Shown here: positions 9,960 to 24,900 of the stretch, one piece after another | Numbering within the stretch: the first letter of the stretch is position 1 | How the letters are laid out: every line of letters begins with the position of its first letter | NCBI GenBank assembly: GCA_025200525.1 | Contig: CM045758.1 | Coordinates: forward strand, 162,127,040 to 162,191,039 | Source of the DNA: Camellia lanceoleosa | Lineage: Eukaryota; Streptophyta; Magnoliopsida; Ericales; Theaceae | DNA: 64,000 nucleotides | Direction: 5' to 3' | Made by a program: the position numbers and the translations under genes | The notes under the pieces: generated by a model | Told to the model about the DNA's origin: nothing | The model's database searches: none | The model's input: only the letters and a program-made list of their open reading frames with translations

Positions 9960-12900
9960 CTATGAAAGAGGAACTTCAGACACCTGTTGGCTGGTATCTG
10001 TCAAGACAGAAGCCAACATTTGTTTTTTCCTCTCTTCCTGGGCTTTCCTTCGGTTGGATTCCAAGATGATGAGGAGAGCAGTAATATCAGCCGGGCTAAC
10101 CCCACCAACTCTGCTTGCTTGACCAATGGTTTGTGGCCTGATCTGAAAGAAAGAGAATTCAATGCATAACTGAGCAAAACCATGCCTTCAGAGATTTCTT
10201 AATCATCTAGCTTCACCAAATAAAAAAAAAAGTCAAGAGGGTAGCTTCTAGTACTAGTTTAGGCCAGCAAACTCTTAAGCTTCTTCCATCTTCTGTTAAA
10301 CTACTAAAAAAAGTCAAGAAATTTATTTGCAACTAGGCCTTTGGACAAAAAGAAATTTTTTTAAGCCCTTTACTATAGAGAGCCTTTGTGCAAGGATTTT
10401 TACCAGGCTTTTACTATTGGGGACTTTGGACAAGTGAAGTCAATTTTTTTGCCCAGACATCTAGCAAGTAACTTAAAGATTCAAGGCCTCCTGAAAATAA
10501 AAATAAAAATAGGGCCTTAGGTGATGCCCTAGGGTTTGTGCTGGCCATATTTTTCAGAAGCAGGAAATGCAATTGTAGAAATGAAATAAATGCTACGGAA
10601 TTAAGAATTTCCAAATGAACTGAACCAAGACAATTTGCCAATGCATCTTCCAGAAGAAACATGCATCAAAATGAAATGTCAACATTTGCCTAGGGTTTGG
10701 GCCTTTGTACAATCGCTTTCCTTGGTTTATTATACACAAAATTGATGTTTCCCCTGGAGTAATATGTTTAAAGAGTTAAATTTCCAGAAATCTTATATGA
10801 CAGCACAAAGCACTTTGAAATCAAGCAAAAAAGCAACAGAGCATAGGGCTAGCCATGGTCTAGCAATATAGAAGTGTTTCACTCATTACAGATATAAATA
10901 ACGGTTTATATTATCAGATCTTTATTATAAATAAAACGAGCAAAAGTTAACATATATCCACAAGCATCGGCCAAATGATTGTGGTAGCACACACTAAAAA
11001 ATATGAAAACATAAAATCAAGGTTAAGTGATGGTGATGACACCTTGCATCTGTATTCAGATAAAATTTCAGATATTTTCACTCTCCTACATAATGTCCAT
11101 GTCATACAAATTCTTCAACTAATTCCTTTAAATGCCACCGGAAAAAGAAAAAGAAAAAAAAAAAAAAGAACTGAAATTTTCCTCTTGAGATTATTTCAAA
11201 GCATATATATGATTAAACATACCTTTGACAGTTTTTCACGTGCTTCAAGGGACAAAGTTGCCATTGAATAGTAATTCAAGTCCTCAGGAAGAGGCCTATG
11301 TTGCTGGTGAACCATCTACAAGTAGACAGGGAAATGATGGACAATGTGATAAGCATATATGTAACATGCTCAATAATGTACACCATATATGTCAGCATAA
11401 TTTATATCACTCCGAATACAGACTGACTGCTATGATCCATGATAGTATCGAGTCGACAGTGATACATGTTCAAAATGCAAAACTCTGACATGTTTAACCA
11501 GGTCCATGTCTGGACATAATAACTTACAAATGGTAAATGAAATGCAACGATCTACTACCATTGATTACAAACCTGCTGCAGTTGGCTCTGCTGGCGCAAA
11601 ATGAAGCCCTCGTACTTGATATCAATCTCCACGCATTCTTTCTCCATTCTAGTTAGAAGTTTATTTCCAAAGCCATGCTTGTCAAGAATTTTATAGGGTA
11701 TGTGAGGTTTCTTAAGAAGACTTTCCAGCGTTGAGGAGTCCTTCACTGGTTGAGAAGACAAACGAGTAACATCAGCAGCCAAATCTCCACCTGACAATTA
11801 AACAACTAACATCAGCAGCCAAATCTCCACGTGAGCACCAAGTCGCAAGTTGGGTATCAATAATCAATACCTCTAAAATTAAACAACTCCAAGTCTATTT
11901 TTGGTTCTAAAGTTTTAACTTGCTTGCCTAATATACGGGTATGTGAGAAACAAAATTCCCAAGCCAACACCCGGTGCAAAGTTCAATACTTGTCAATTGA
12001 AAAAGTAAAGGCCCAAATCAAGAGACAAGCATCTAATTTCACATGGAATACATGGATGAGTTTCATAGATGCTTAACCTCCAATTCATAGACGAGCTTCA
12101 AACTAATAATGAATGCTTTCCTTCTTTTCGTGCACATGCTAGTTAGGTAACCATCTGACAACCAGAAGCAGAACTAATGTTCTGCAACCATATGGATTTC
12201 ACTTCCATGTCTGAAACACTTAAAACACATCTTGAAGCATCCATATCAACATAGATTGACATATTTGAACAGTACATTTGGTCTCCACGTAAATGGCTCA
12301 GCCTCTTGGTTCATTAACTTTATGTTGGCAGTCTTTACTTGTACAGACACACAACTTTCATAAATGACGTGATGGTTATTTTTGAGTTTTCCCTTCAGCC
12401 AGCATTATTAAACAGGTAGCAGTACCAACCTGAAATCCTGACAGTTTTTAATCGCTTCTTTTCCTCTGAAATTAGAGCTTGCTTATCCTGATATATTTTC
12501 CAGCGTCTATCATCTATCAAACCAATTTCACGGCCCAGAGGAGTGAGACGGCTGTCAGCATTGTCAGATCGTAGCAGTAAACGGTGTTCTGAGCGGCTAA
12601 CAGAGGAAAAACAACAATTCAGACAGGCCATTAATCAAATATTAAAACAAACATACGAAAATGAATAAATGGCCCTATAGAGGGTCAGTCACTACCCTCA
12701 GAACTTTCGAAGTGTGAAACTATCTAGAGCATAGCCATAAAGAGAATCTTGGGGGTTTGGCAGGAATAATACAAGTTGTTTGGTAGACATACTAGAATAG
12801 CACACCAATGCATCAGAAGTTTATGGCAGTCACAACTGTAAGTGAATTTATAAGACCAAAAAAAGGTTCATTGTTCCACACTTTCCAAAGTGCCACAAAA

Positions 12901-15900
12901 TGAACCTGGAAGTAGGAACTTAGCCACTAATACACAAAGTTTGTCACATATCAACTTTAAACTATCATGGCCTTGTTTCTTTAGCGGCTCCAAAGAAGGA
13001 ATGGATATGCCACTTTATTTGCCACAGGAAACAGCCTGGAATCATTCTATTTCCATGGAGACATCAAGGTTGCGTTTGGTAGAGCTTTCTAACTATGATT
13101 TGAGAGTAGGAGTTGTATTTTGAGTTTGTGAGTTTTGAAATTATGATTCGAGTGTGGAAAATTTGTTTGGTGAAAGAGTTTTGAATTGAGTGGGGAATTT
13201 TTGATGTGACATATGATATTTGATATAAAAACTTACAACTCATAACCAAACATACAACTCAAAACTCTATTAAAACACATAAAAAAAATTTAAAAATTTG
13301 GAAAATATTTTTTTCAAATATATAAAAATTAACATATGTCAATTGCAAAAAACAAAAAAAAAAATTGCACTGTTCTGGTCAACCGGCCGGACGACCGGTT
13401 AGCCCAAATTTTCCCGCCTTTGACAGAGTTTTCAAAACTGAGTGTGGAATTACATTTTGAAAACTCTAAACAAACGCCATGTGCAAAACATGGGGTGGAA
13501 ATATATTTAGAGAGGCTAACCAAACACAACCCAAATGTTTTTGGGTAAATAATCTTGGAAGTGCTCACAAAGCAAATTTTAGGAATTTGGCATTTCTATA
13601 ATTGATAATATCTCAAGATAAACTTATTTAGGGCTAGTTTGGCATGTACTAAATAAGCCAAAAAGTCAAAAAGTCACTATCTTATTTAAGTCACATCATC
13701 TTATTTAAATCATATCACCTCTCTAACACATCACATCAAACCCAACTCAAATTCAACCCAAACCCACCAATAAGTCAAAAAGTGCACTTTTTTAGGACAT
13801 CCCAAACCAACCCTTAATCAGTTTAGAAACAAACTCATTGTGTTTAATTAAAGTATTTGATTTGTTAATTTTCTACAAAATTAAGGGTCTGACCTGGTAA
13901 AAAAAAAAGGTAAGGCACAACTTGCAATCAGAAGCAACAATAACCACTCCCTTTCTCTGTGTTTTGCTTCAATCAAGCATCATAATTTGTGAACCCTAAA
14001 CATACAAAGAAGACATTCTGGTTTTTCTTTACAGCGTAAATCCAATACGATACTTCAGATTTTTCTTTGAAATATTCATAATTGGAAGTGATGCAATTTT
14101 CCATAAACATAAAGCCGTTCAATATGAAGAAAGAAAGAAAAAAATAGTAGCACAGGTAATTTGTCATTCCCTGGTTTTGCATGTGTTGCACAACATGGTG
14201 CTGGCATATAAGTGTCAGTTCAGGAACAAAAATTACAAATTTACAGTATCTCAACCAGGAGTATAGAACTGAAAATGGTGAATGGAATAAATATTGTGCA
14301 GAATCAGGAGAAAAAATTCATTCTATAAATCTAGACGCAAGTTGCAAACGACTTGTCTAGGGACCATGTTTTCCATTATATTACAAATATAAACTCAATT
14401 CTTTATGTAATATTTTTCTATGCATGACTATTCTTCAATTTTTCTTCTCAAGAATTAACATCTGCTATATCAACATCTGACTAACATAACAATAACTAAA
14501 AAGAAGCCCCTCATATCAATCACTCATGATAGTAATATTTTGCTGCACACTACCTTGTTAACATGCGGTAAGGCTCTCGCAGGTCTTTGGTGACCAGATC
14601 ATCAATCAAAGTCCCTATATAACTGCTTTCCCTCTCAAGAACAACGAGGGGCTTACCTTCTGAGTGCTTTGCAGCATTAATTCCAGATATAATTCCCTGT
14701 ATCAGAGAACACAAAAAATGAGCAAAGGCCTTTTAGGTGCATGAATAAGCCACCAAATACTATTCTCTTCATATAGAGAAATCTAGGTCAATAACTTAAC
14801 AAGATAAAAGGCAGAATATATGAGGCTCTTAAAATATAAAACCTGTGCAGCAGCCTCTTCGTAGCCTGTTGTTCCATTTATTTGACCAGAGAAGAAAAGT
14901 CCATCAATTTTCTTTGTCATAAGTGACCTAGAGCACTGATGAGCAGGGAAGAAGTCGTACTCCACGGCATAAGCAGGCCTCAGCATTGAACAGTTTTCAA
15001 GTCCAGGTAATGTTCTCAAGAGTGGTAACTGAAGTCTCTCAGGCAAACCAGTTGAAAACCCCTGCAAGGTTGTCAAGGAAATCAGCTAAAGGTAGAATGC
15101 CATGAAGAAGCATAAGAAAATTGTCGATTTTCTTGTATGCAGTGTGACAATAATAGGCCGCATTAGTGTGTTGAGTTAAAAAAAATAGAACCATCGGTGA
15201 TTATTTTTTCTGATTAGTTTGGTGATTGTCCTGATGATGAAAGAACCATTTAAAGAGATTGGATCCTCATGCTTGTTTAATGTTTGATGTTGTGGCTCGG
15301 TAGTGTTTAGGAGGTGGAGTGACATTTTGGGGTCCTCAGGCTGATATGTATTTTCATTAGTTCAAACTGGAGCTAATAAAACTATGTAGAGCTGTGAAAC
15401 TGAAAAGAGAGATGGCTGGATTTGAATCCTCGTCGTTACAAAGCTGATCATGTTGTCTGGATGGGTTACCACAATTTCAGCATATGAAAATCCTTGACAT
15501 TGTCAAACCTGTGGTTAGGTGGCATAAATTGGTGGGGTTTGCTAAGCATGTCCCTAGGCATTGTTTCATCTTGTGGCTGGATATCCAGAATCACTTGAGC
15601 ACAGGACAAGTTATTAGATTATGGAACCATTTCCTCTATCAGCTGTGTTTTTTGTAGAGCAAATGTTTGAGGACCATAAACAATTATTTTTTGAATGTGC
15701 TTTCACTGGAAGATTATGTGAATGTCTTTCTAGGATAACTTATATTCAGTGGACTTCTGTGGAATGGAAGGGCTTGATCTTTTGGGAAGCTGATCATATC
15801 AGAGGTAAATCCTTGAGCAGCTTGGTTTGCCACTGCATGTTAGGGAATTCAATTTACATAATATGGAGGGAGAGGAATGCTATCAGAGGTTGGTTGTGTA

Positions 15901-18900
15901 CTCTTAAAGGCATTGCAACAAATCGGTCTAATGGATGGCTCCAACGCGAGTGTGGTCTTCCAAATGACATTTTCCTTCCAGAGAATATTTAGGCCTTGTT
16001 TAGCAACGGCTAAAATAGCCAATTTTAGGCTAAAATTTATAAAAAGACAAAATAGGCTAAAATAGCTAATAAGACAAAATGTCACATCAAACCCATAATC
16101 ATTTCACTTTTTCTCTCACAACATCACATCCAACTACGAAAAAATCCAACCATCTTCCCAAACACAAAAATTTTAGTCTACTAAAATAGCTAAAAACTAA
16201 AATAGCCTACTAAAATAGCCAACTTCCCAAACAAAGCCTTAATCATCATCCACAAACACGAGTGGCCAGCTCCTGCAGGTGCTTAGATTGTCTTTTATGT
16301 TTGGTTGTTTAGTTTTCTCTATTTCTTTTGTTTCACTTTGAGCTTGTTTGGATAGTTCCATCTTCATTGTGTTAGATGGCCCCCATCATTGTTTCTTCTT
16401 GCTTGAGGTACATCCCTTGTATTATTTGCTGTTTTTATATATATAATCTTCCCAAATAAAGGGACGCTTCACACATTTCAAGGCACCTTTACTGGCTTAT
16501 CAAAAAAAATAAAAAGAGCAAGGAAAAGCTAGTTATATTGCACCTGCACATAAAGCTCAGGCACATTCCGACCTTCTGGTTCAAGAAAAATCTGATGAGA
16601 CTCTTTATCTTGAAATCTTACAATCTGAAACAACAAATAAGTGAATGATGTTTAAATGGCAAAAGTAATTTCTTAATTGAAATAATAAAACATTCAAAAA
16701 GAATTTTTGATATTGCTGGATAAAGATAGCTAGTTTCAAAAGTGACAATAACAATGATTTTCACATTCAATATTTTGACATGTCTTTGTTTCCTCCACCA
16801 CAAGAAATTAGCATAAGTAGCTCATGGATCTATAAACTGGACTTTACACTCTCCCGTAAACAAATTAATCTTGACCTTAATGTTTTTTCTCCGACCAAAT
16901 GAGCATAAACAATAACTTCAGTATAGGACCATTCATACAAGGTTTGCGTTCTTTTGACACTTTTTTGTTAAATGAATTTTATTTAAAAAAGTACCACTAA
17001 TTTAGCATCAATTATCGTACAGAATGATAAAATGCACCACTGGCAATACTTGTGTTGTGTCTCAGGAAGAATGACTAATGGAATTACATAGGCGAAAGGC
17101 GATGCTTGGATTTTATGATTTGTTTTCAATCTGAACCATTTGTATATTTCTGTTAAGTAAAATCAATGGAAAAACAGGAAGTTTAGTCATTAAACTCAAT
17201 GAAAATGTGTATTTTAGACATTTTATGTATACCTACATTGAGTTTAATGACTAAAATACTAATTTTTTGTCGGTTTTGGTTAACAAAAATAAGCAAATGA
17301 TTTAGAATGAAAGCAAATCAAAATATTAGGGTTTAAATTGACAAAATTAAAAACTCAGGATTTATTTTGTTATAAGGGTTCAACTCTAGGGTTTTTTTTG
17401 TAATTGTCCCAAGAAACGTTCAACATTAAGAGGCAAAATAACATCCCAAATCATCTCATCAATAGCAAAAAAAGGTATACTTGGATCATTAATTATCTTA
17501 TGACAGATAGATTTGCAATAAAATAAACCAAATGAATGAAAAGTCTATACTCTTGTCAATCCATGGCCCAATGTGACACCAGAAAGGATAGATATTTAGG
17601 AAACTAATTCATTAGTCTCATGATCATTAGTGTTCTTTAAGAAATTAAAAATCCAAGAAACTAGGGCCACATAGGAGGAAGCCATTGATGCAATGGAAGC
17701 ATTATCAGAACAAGATAAATGATACAATTGAAGAAACAAAACAAAGTTTCTCAATGATAACATTAAGAAAAGGGAACAAATCAACTATCCCAACTTTATG
17801 CTCCACCTCAACCACCAACAAATAAGAGATTAAGATGCTAAGGACTTATAATTACAACTAATTCTGAACCGGTTAATGCAGGAACTGTAAATATAAGAGT
17901 GCATTCTCACATAATCCACTTAAAAATGTTTAGTGAACAATAACCGGGCATCATATTAGAAAATAAACATATTCCTAAGCTTAATGCATGAAACCATGAG
18001 GGACTGGCTCAAGAAGTACCAAAGGAATGCTAAAGGCAATGGGACTCCTGCAGATAATGAGAAATGTAAGAAATGAATCCCACTCTTTAAAATGTCACTA
18101 TACAAATGCCACTAAAAATTAAAGGAAAAAAATGAGGGAGAATGCACTGCTCTCTGCCTGTGTGACATAGAAATCATGTGCAATAGGGGGCATATCACAA
18201 CAAAACATAATATTTTTCAAATTTAATCTAAAGGACACACCACATAAACTTGAAATGGAAACTCAATTCACAAAACCTGGTCCTAACCATTTGGGGTGAG
18301 CTAATCAGATTGAAATGCCAAAAACACTAAAATAATAAAAACAAAGAAGAAAAGAATACTTTTATTTCATTTTCTTTATTTTTGTTATTCTAAATCAATG
18401 GTTAAAGGAAATATATAAATATACAACTGCATGCAACACTGACTGATTTTGCAGATGTCTGTTTGATGTCAACTTAATTAGAGGATGATTCAATGTTAAG
18501 AATGAAATATCACAGAATTAAGCAAATTCTACTAGAGCATAAAGTATACCTTGTCTTCAATGGAGGGGCAGTATCTAGGCCCCTTAGCTTCAACCCATCC
18601 TCCATAAGTGGGAGTTTCGTGCAAGTTATCTTGAATCAGTTGGTGGGTGCTCTTTGTAGTACGTGTAAGATAGCAGCACATTTGCTCCCTTTCTATATGG
18701 CACTCAGGATCAAAACTAAACCAACCAACCTGCTTATCATCAACTCACATTCAGAATAATCCTCAATGCAGATCAGTTGCCATTTCACTATTAGAGAAAA
18801 GGAAAACCACCACAATTCCTACTAGTTTCATTTATAGGCTCCACAATTCAAGTGGCCATTGATTTCTAAATATTGAACTATGACCTTGAGTGAACTAGGT

Positions 18901-21900
18901 GATAGTCACATTGTTTAATCTGTGAGTTCAACATGTGATAGTCACACTATCTACATCTATAAAAAAATCATAGAACTAACCTAGTCAATGACTTGGATAA
19001 TTGTTCGCAAGTGTATCTAAGAAGTATAGGCACTTCTAGGGAGGTGCCGTTGTCCTTGTTGGGCATGTCAATCACCGACACTTCTTGGATACTCCTACAA
19101 ACATGTTCAATACTTCTTGAACATGTCTTGATTTAAAATAAACATAATTTTGGACAATTAATGAAACTCTACAATTCTTGGACTCCCCAAACATGACCTA
19201 TGTGATGAATTTCTTAATAATATGACATGTTCAACATTTTTAGGGATGCAACTAACACAATTCAAATGACTCTTGAAACATTTTTTAAAACAATGTGTCA
19301 GATGCATGGCCAACAAAAAGAAAAATATGCAATAGACAACCTTTAACATAGAAAAAGAACATAATAATAAAATTAAAAAGCATAGAAATAGAGCAAGTAG
19401 TAGGAGTAGAAAATATATATGATATTTGTGGAACCTCATCTTCCACGTTTTTTTAATTTTAAAATAGAAATATTTAGATAACAAATTAAAGGGTAATTAC
19501 ACGAACAACTCCTCTGGTTTTTGTCAATTACAAGGACACAACTCAGGTTTTCAAAATTACAATAACAAGTGTTGCTTTATCTGATACTACATAAAAAAAA
19601 ATAAAAAATAAAATCTTGCTATTTATCATTAAAATACTAGATGGAAAACACGAACGTCACCATCTTAAAGCTTTAATATGACAAATATTCCCTTGTAACA
19701 TGATCTGTTAAGCACTGTTATCTCATTGCTCTAAGAAGGTGATGTTATAGTAATTTTAGAAACCTGAGGGCGCATCCTTGTATTTGACAAGAATAAAAGG
19801 GTGCATTAGTGTAATTTATTATTTACCCTAAATTAAATGATATATATTTCTCATGTGGCCTCATTTGGGAACAGGTTATTTTAGTAACTTTTTGGCTTTT
19901 TACGAAAAGATGTGCAGAAAAGTAGAGAGTGATGTGACAACTTATAGTGACTTTTTGGCTAAAACTAAAGGTTGCCAAACGAGGTTATGTCACTGCATCT
20001 CTGTCTTACTACAGGTTTTGTCATGTCCGCGTGTCAATATTGTGTCTTTTTTACCTGTGTCCGTATCTATGCTACATGGTGTGTGGTCAACTGATTTGCA
20101 ACTTTTTGTACATAGATGTGCTGAATGTGACACATGTATACAGATAACATATTGCCACATTGTTTAATGTATGTAGCTCATGCACTTGCAATTACTTGTA
20201 CGAAGCAAAATTTAAAGTATGATCTAAACATGTCATTTAAAATCTAATCTGCTAAACATCCATATGAGATTAAACAAAGAACCTCATCATCTCCATGTTG
20301 TGGTTCCAATCCTGAGAAATCTACAGTACGACAGTCCACACGTGCAGGTGTGCCAGTTTTTAATCGATCAGTTTCAAATCCAAGAAGCTGTAAGTTTTCT
20401 GTCAGACCATGTGAAGCTGACTCACCAGCTCTTCCTGCTGGCATAGAAGTTCTACCAACCCAAATTTTCCCACTCATAAAAGTACCAGTTGTGAGAATAA
20501 CAGAAGGTGCATAGAAGTCCATCCCAAAAAATGTTCGAACACCTTCCACATTATCATTCTTCCCCAATAAAATATCTGTCACCATTGCCTCTCTAATAGA
20601 GAGGTTTGGAGTGCTGAAACAGAACACATTACAGTTAGAAGATAGATGGAAAAGCACACGTCTAGACAGATATGCAGGCAAGCATGCCCTCTTTTTCCAC
20701 TCCATTTATTTTTTTTAATAATTAGGAAAAAATATTTTTATATATAAAAAACCTGAGATTTGGACATGTACAAGTGATGCATCCAAAAACAAATGCAAAA
20801 ACAAACCATTAATTAAGGGAACCTATAAAATCCAAAAAAAGATCCTCCAGGAAAAGAACAAAAAAAAAAAAAGAAGTTACTTTAGACATAGTAGTTTCCA
20901 CTTGAAAATAAGAGCTGGCATCTTCCAAAATTTATTTGTTTCTCTTTCCAAAGGCACTGAAATAAAGTGCGAGGAACTCCACAAGTCATCTACTTATATA
21001 TGACTCTAAAACTCACCCTAAAAACAAGTTCTACGCCAACTTTAGATATTTTCAGATGGATAATGTCTATTTACTTGTTACACTGCATATCCAAATGTGA
21101 TATGGGGAAGGCAGTTTCTTAGCAGACCTCGGCTACTACATGTGATGATAAAATAGTCTTCGCTACAGTATACATGGTTTTCTTTTTTAACTGCTTCAAA
21201 ATAACAGAGATGATGGAGGAGAACAGAAAAGAGAGAAAACTTGCTGACCCAAGTGTGGTATAACATATTTTGTGATCTCTAAATTTTAGAATTTGATAGT
21301 CTAATCTTTTTTTATTTCGATGTAACCACAAGTTCATGGAGTCTCATTAGTTAAATCTTATACTTTGCCCTCTACTTTGAATTGTTAAGTACTTTAAATC
21401 TAAGTTCAATATCAAGCTTACACTTATGCTCCTTTATGTTTGATGTGGTTGCTTTGGTTGGAGCAGAATAACCGAGTTTTTTAGGGGAGTGCTTAATCGA
21501 GTGCTCGAGTCTCGGTTTTGCGGTGTTCTGTACAATTGGGTGTTAGGAAGAGTGGATCCTGATTTATTTATTTTTTTAGACTTTGTTGATCGGCCTCGTT
21601 TGGGGACAACATATTTTAGCCAAAAAGCTAAAAAGCCATTATAAGTTGTCACATCACTTTCTCTCCTTTTCTGCACATCTTTTCATAAAAAGCCAAAAGG
21701 TTACTAAAATAGTATGTTCCCAAACGAGGCGATTTTTGTATTCTTTTGACATTTTCTTGATGCTTTCGTAATAAATCTTTATTTATAAAAAAACCTTTAA
21801 CTGATTAATTCACAATTTAGATATTTAGAATTGACTATCTAATTCATTTTGCTTTAATATATAAAATAAAACATGCTTTCTGTATAGTTAGAGTAACACA

Positions 21901-24900
21901 TTTTGCCATGTACTTCAATTTCTTATGTGTTGGTTATTTCAGGTTCCATTCAACTGTGATTTGCAAGTGATATATAATTCATGAACTCCAAGTTTATGGC
22001 TTGATTTTCTCATTTCTCAATATGAGATTAGTGCTGGGGTCTATGGCTTTTAGAAATTTTAACCCAAATAGCTTGTCTCCTGACTAGTGGCATCAAATTT
22101 ATCAATAGAAAAACAATTTTAAAAAGTTAAATAAATTTGCTTGCCTCTCCACAATGCCTCTCATATGCATAGCATATTCCCTCTTATCAGTTTGAGCACG
22201 TAATGCCCTAACAGCAGGGCCCCTTGAGATGTTGAGAACACGCTTTTGCAAATAACACCTGAAATTCAAACATGAATATGACCAATAGCTGTAGAATATA
22301 ATAAACAAACAATCGCAAGTAATCAACATCAAAATAATATTCTAACACAAATCAAGCAATATATAACTGATGAGGTGAAAGTTATCCGCACAAGTCATCT
22401 CAAGAATTTATTATGCATATTGCCAATACTAACACATATCAAGGAATACATAACTAATGTCTATCACAATAAAAATAGTTCAGAGTGATCCTTTCTCTCT
22501 ACTCTTACATCCTCTGATTTGGTTGACTTAATTACGATAACCTTTACAGTGAAGGAAACAACAATTTCTTAAATAGTCACAGATGTTTTTGTATGAATGA
22601 TGAAAATCACAATATATATAACATTTAAATTTCTTGAAACATGTGATCATTTGGTGCAACATATCATACAAGATGCTTTCTCCAATTGTAACCTAAGAAA
22701 TGTGGACAAAACAAACAGGAAAAAATGTAAAAATAATAAAGAGTGAACTTATTGACTATAATCTGCTGTCAACTATGTGTCAAGATTTTCTTCTTCTTTT
22801 TACACGTCAGAAAGTATACAACTAAGAACTAAGCCATTATTAGACACAGATGCCTATTCTAAGCTCCACCGTGGCATAATAATTACATAAATGATACCAA
22901 CAGTTAAATCCATGGTTCCAGAGTAATAAAATTTATACAATGCATATAAGTTTGGTCTTAACACATTGTGGTTTAGCAGTCAAATGACATTTCACAATTA
23001 CTGGCGGGAAGAAGATTAAAATAAAAAGGACAAGAGTGTTTTTTTTTTTTTTCCAACCATTTTACATGTAAATACTCAACCATTAAGATGTCAATAGTCA
23101 ATCTTGTAACAGTAAAAAAGGCTCCTATTAGAAAGGACCATTCATACTCGTGCCCAAGTCAACAATGAAAGGCATTTAGGACAAAAGAATAAATACCTAT
23201 CGGCAACCTTTCCAATTTCACCACCAAGTGCATCCACCTCATGTACCAGCTGTGACTTTGCAGGTCCACCAACTGCTGGATTGCAAGGCTGCATTAAGCT
23301 TTTCTTAGTGAATATCTTTCCAAAACTTTAAAGCATGTTCGAGACTAATTGTTATCTCCATTAACTACTCATTGATTTGCAGTTCTTGTGAAAAACACAC
23401 GACCAATAAAATAACTCAAATATATCGCAGTCTGTTGCACCGTAAATATGTAACAATTTGTGACATTAAAAAAGGGTAAACTACACTTTCACCCCCTAAA
23501 GTATGATCCTTTTCTCACTTTGGTTCTTAAAGAAAAGATTCTCACTTTAGTCCCTAAACTACCAAATTCTGTCCACTTTGGTCCATAGTTGTCAAATCGG
23601 GATTCAAATTGTGATTCGAAATGGCGTCGTACCGAATTATGAATGGAATCAAATCGTGAATCGTAAAGATTTGGTCATTTTTTCTAAATTACTTAGAAAA
23701 ATATATATACACACTTCGATGTTAAATATATCTTATGAATATGAAATATTTAGACTTAAATCAATGAAAATATTATTTTGAATGATGATCATGTAGTTTA
23801 ATATGTAATAAATTAACAAAGGTTCCTATGTAAAATCAGCGTTTTACACATTTAGGTGAACTACCAATAGATCCTAATAGTTTGACTTAATTCCCATAAA
23901 GTCCTATTGAAAATAAGTCTTAATAAAATTGTCGCTAAAAATAAATTTTTTGTGACAATTTTTTATATATATCGCTAAAAATCGACAATTAGTGATTTTT
24001 TTTGTCATGATTTTTATAAATTGTCGCTAAAACTTACAATTAGTGGCCTTTTTTTATAACAAATTTTTCTCATAGGACCTATTAGACAATAAGACCACTT
24101 ACTAGGACTTACATGTAAGTACCCCTTTACATTTTCCTTTTTTTAGATATTTCTTATCAACCATTCTTAATAAAAGATAATAAACAAAGACAAACTATCA
24201 ATTTCTAAAGTAACAATAATTTGACAATGATATTGATATTTGGACAATAAGTATACATACTTTTTCAAATAACAATGACCAAATAATAAGAAACAATTGT
24301 TTAGGATATTTTATTTTAAAGCATAAAATATTTTAAAAGGTATAACTAACATCACCCATGTAATATTTAACTATATTTAATTTAATAAAATAACAATAGA
24401 TAATTTATAGTGTAAGTAACTTTAATCTTAAACATTTCTTAAGATATATTATGATTTTTTAAAAGAAAAAAAAATGAGAAGAAAGAATTAAAACATGTTG
24501 AGTCTAACTGAATCTAATTGGATCCTATTAAAAACTCCATGATTACTAAAATAATAACAAATCATGTATATATATTGGTTATTTTGGCTTTAAATGCTAT
24601 TAGAAGTTGTATTATGTTATTTTTGCTAAAAGATGGAGAAAAAAAGAGTTGAAAATATGTCGGACACGATAGTTTCAAAAATTGCATGAATCATAAAAAG
24701 TGAATCGAATCGTGAATCGATTGTGAATCGTGCAATTCACTAGAAATTCACTTTCAAAATAGATTCACCCCTAGATTCATATTTGATTTTGCAAAAATTA
24801 CAAATCGAACAACGAATCGTAAGATTCTGATAACAGAGCTTTGATCCAAATTCTAACAACCATTATACTTTTGTGACAAAAAATATGTGGGTATGGATAC

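Noticed and set aside
9987..10183. Two overlapping 60-codon frames in opposite strands at the 3' end of mnmG
   Set aside because: Both are out of frame with the real last exon, which reads [14 protein letters not shown] to a TAG at 9960.
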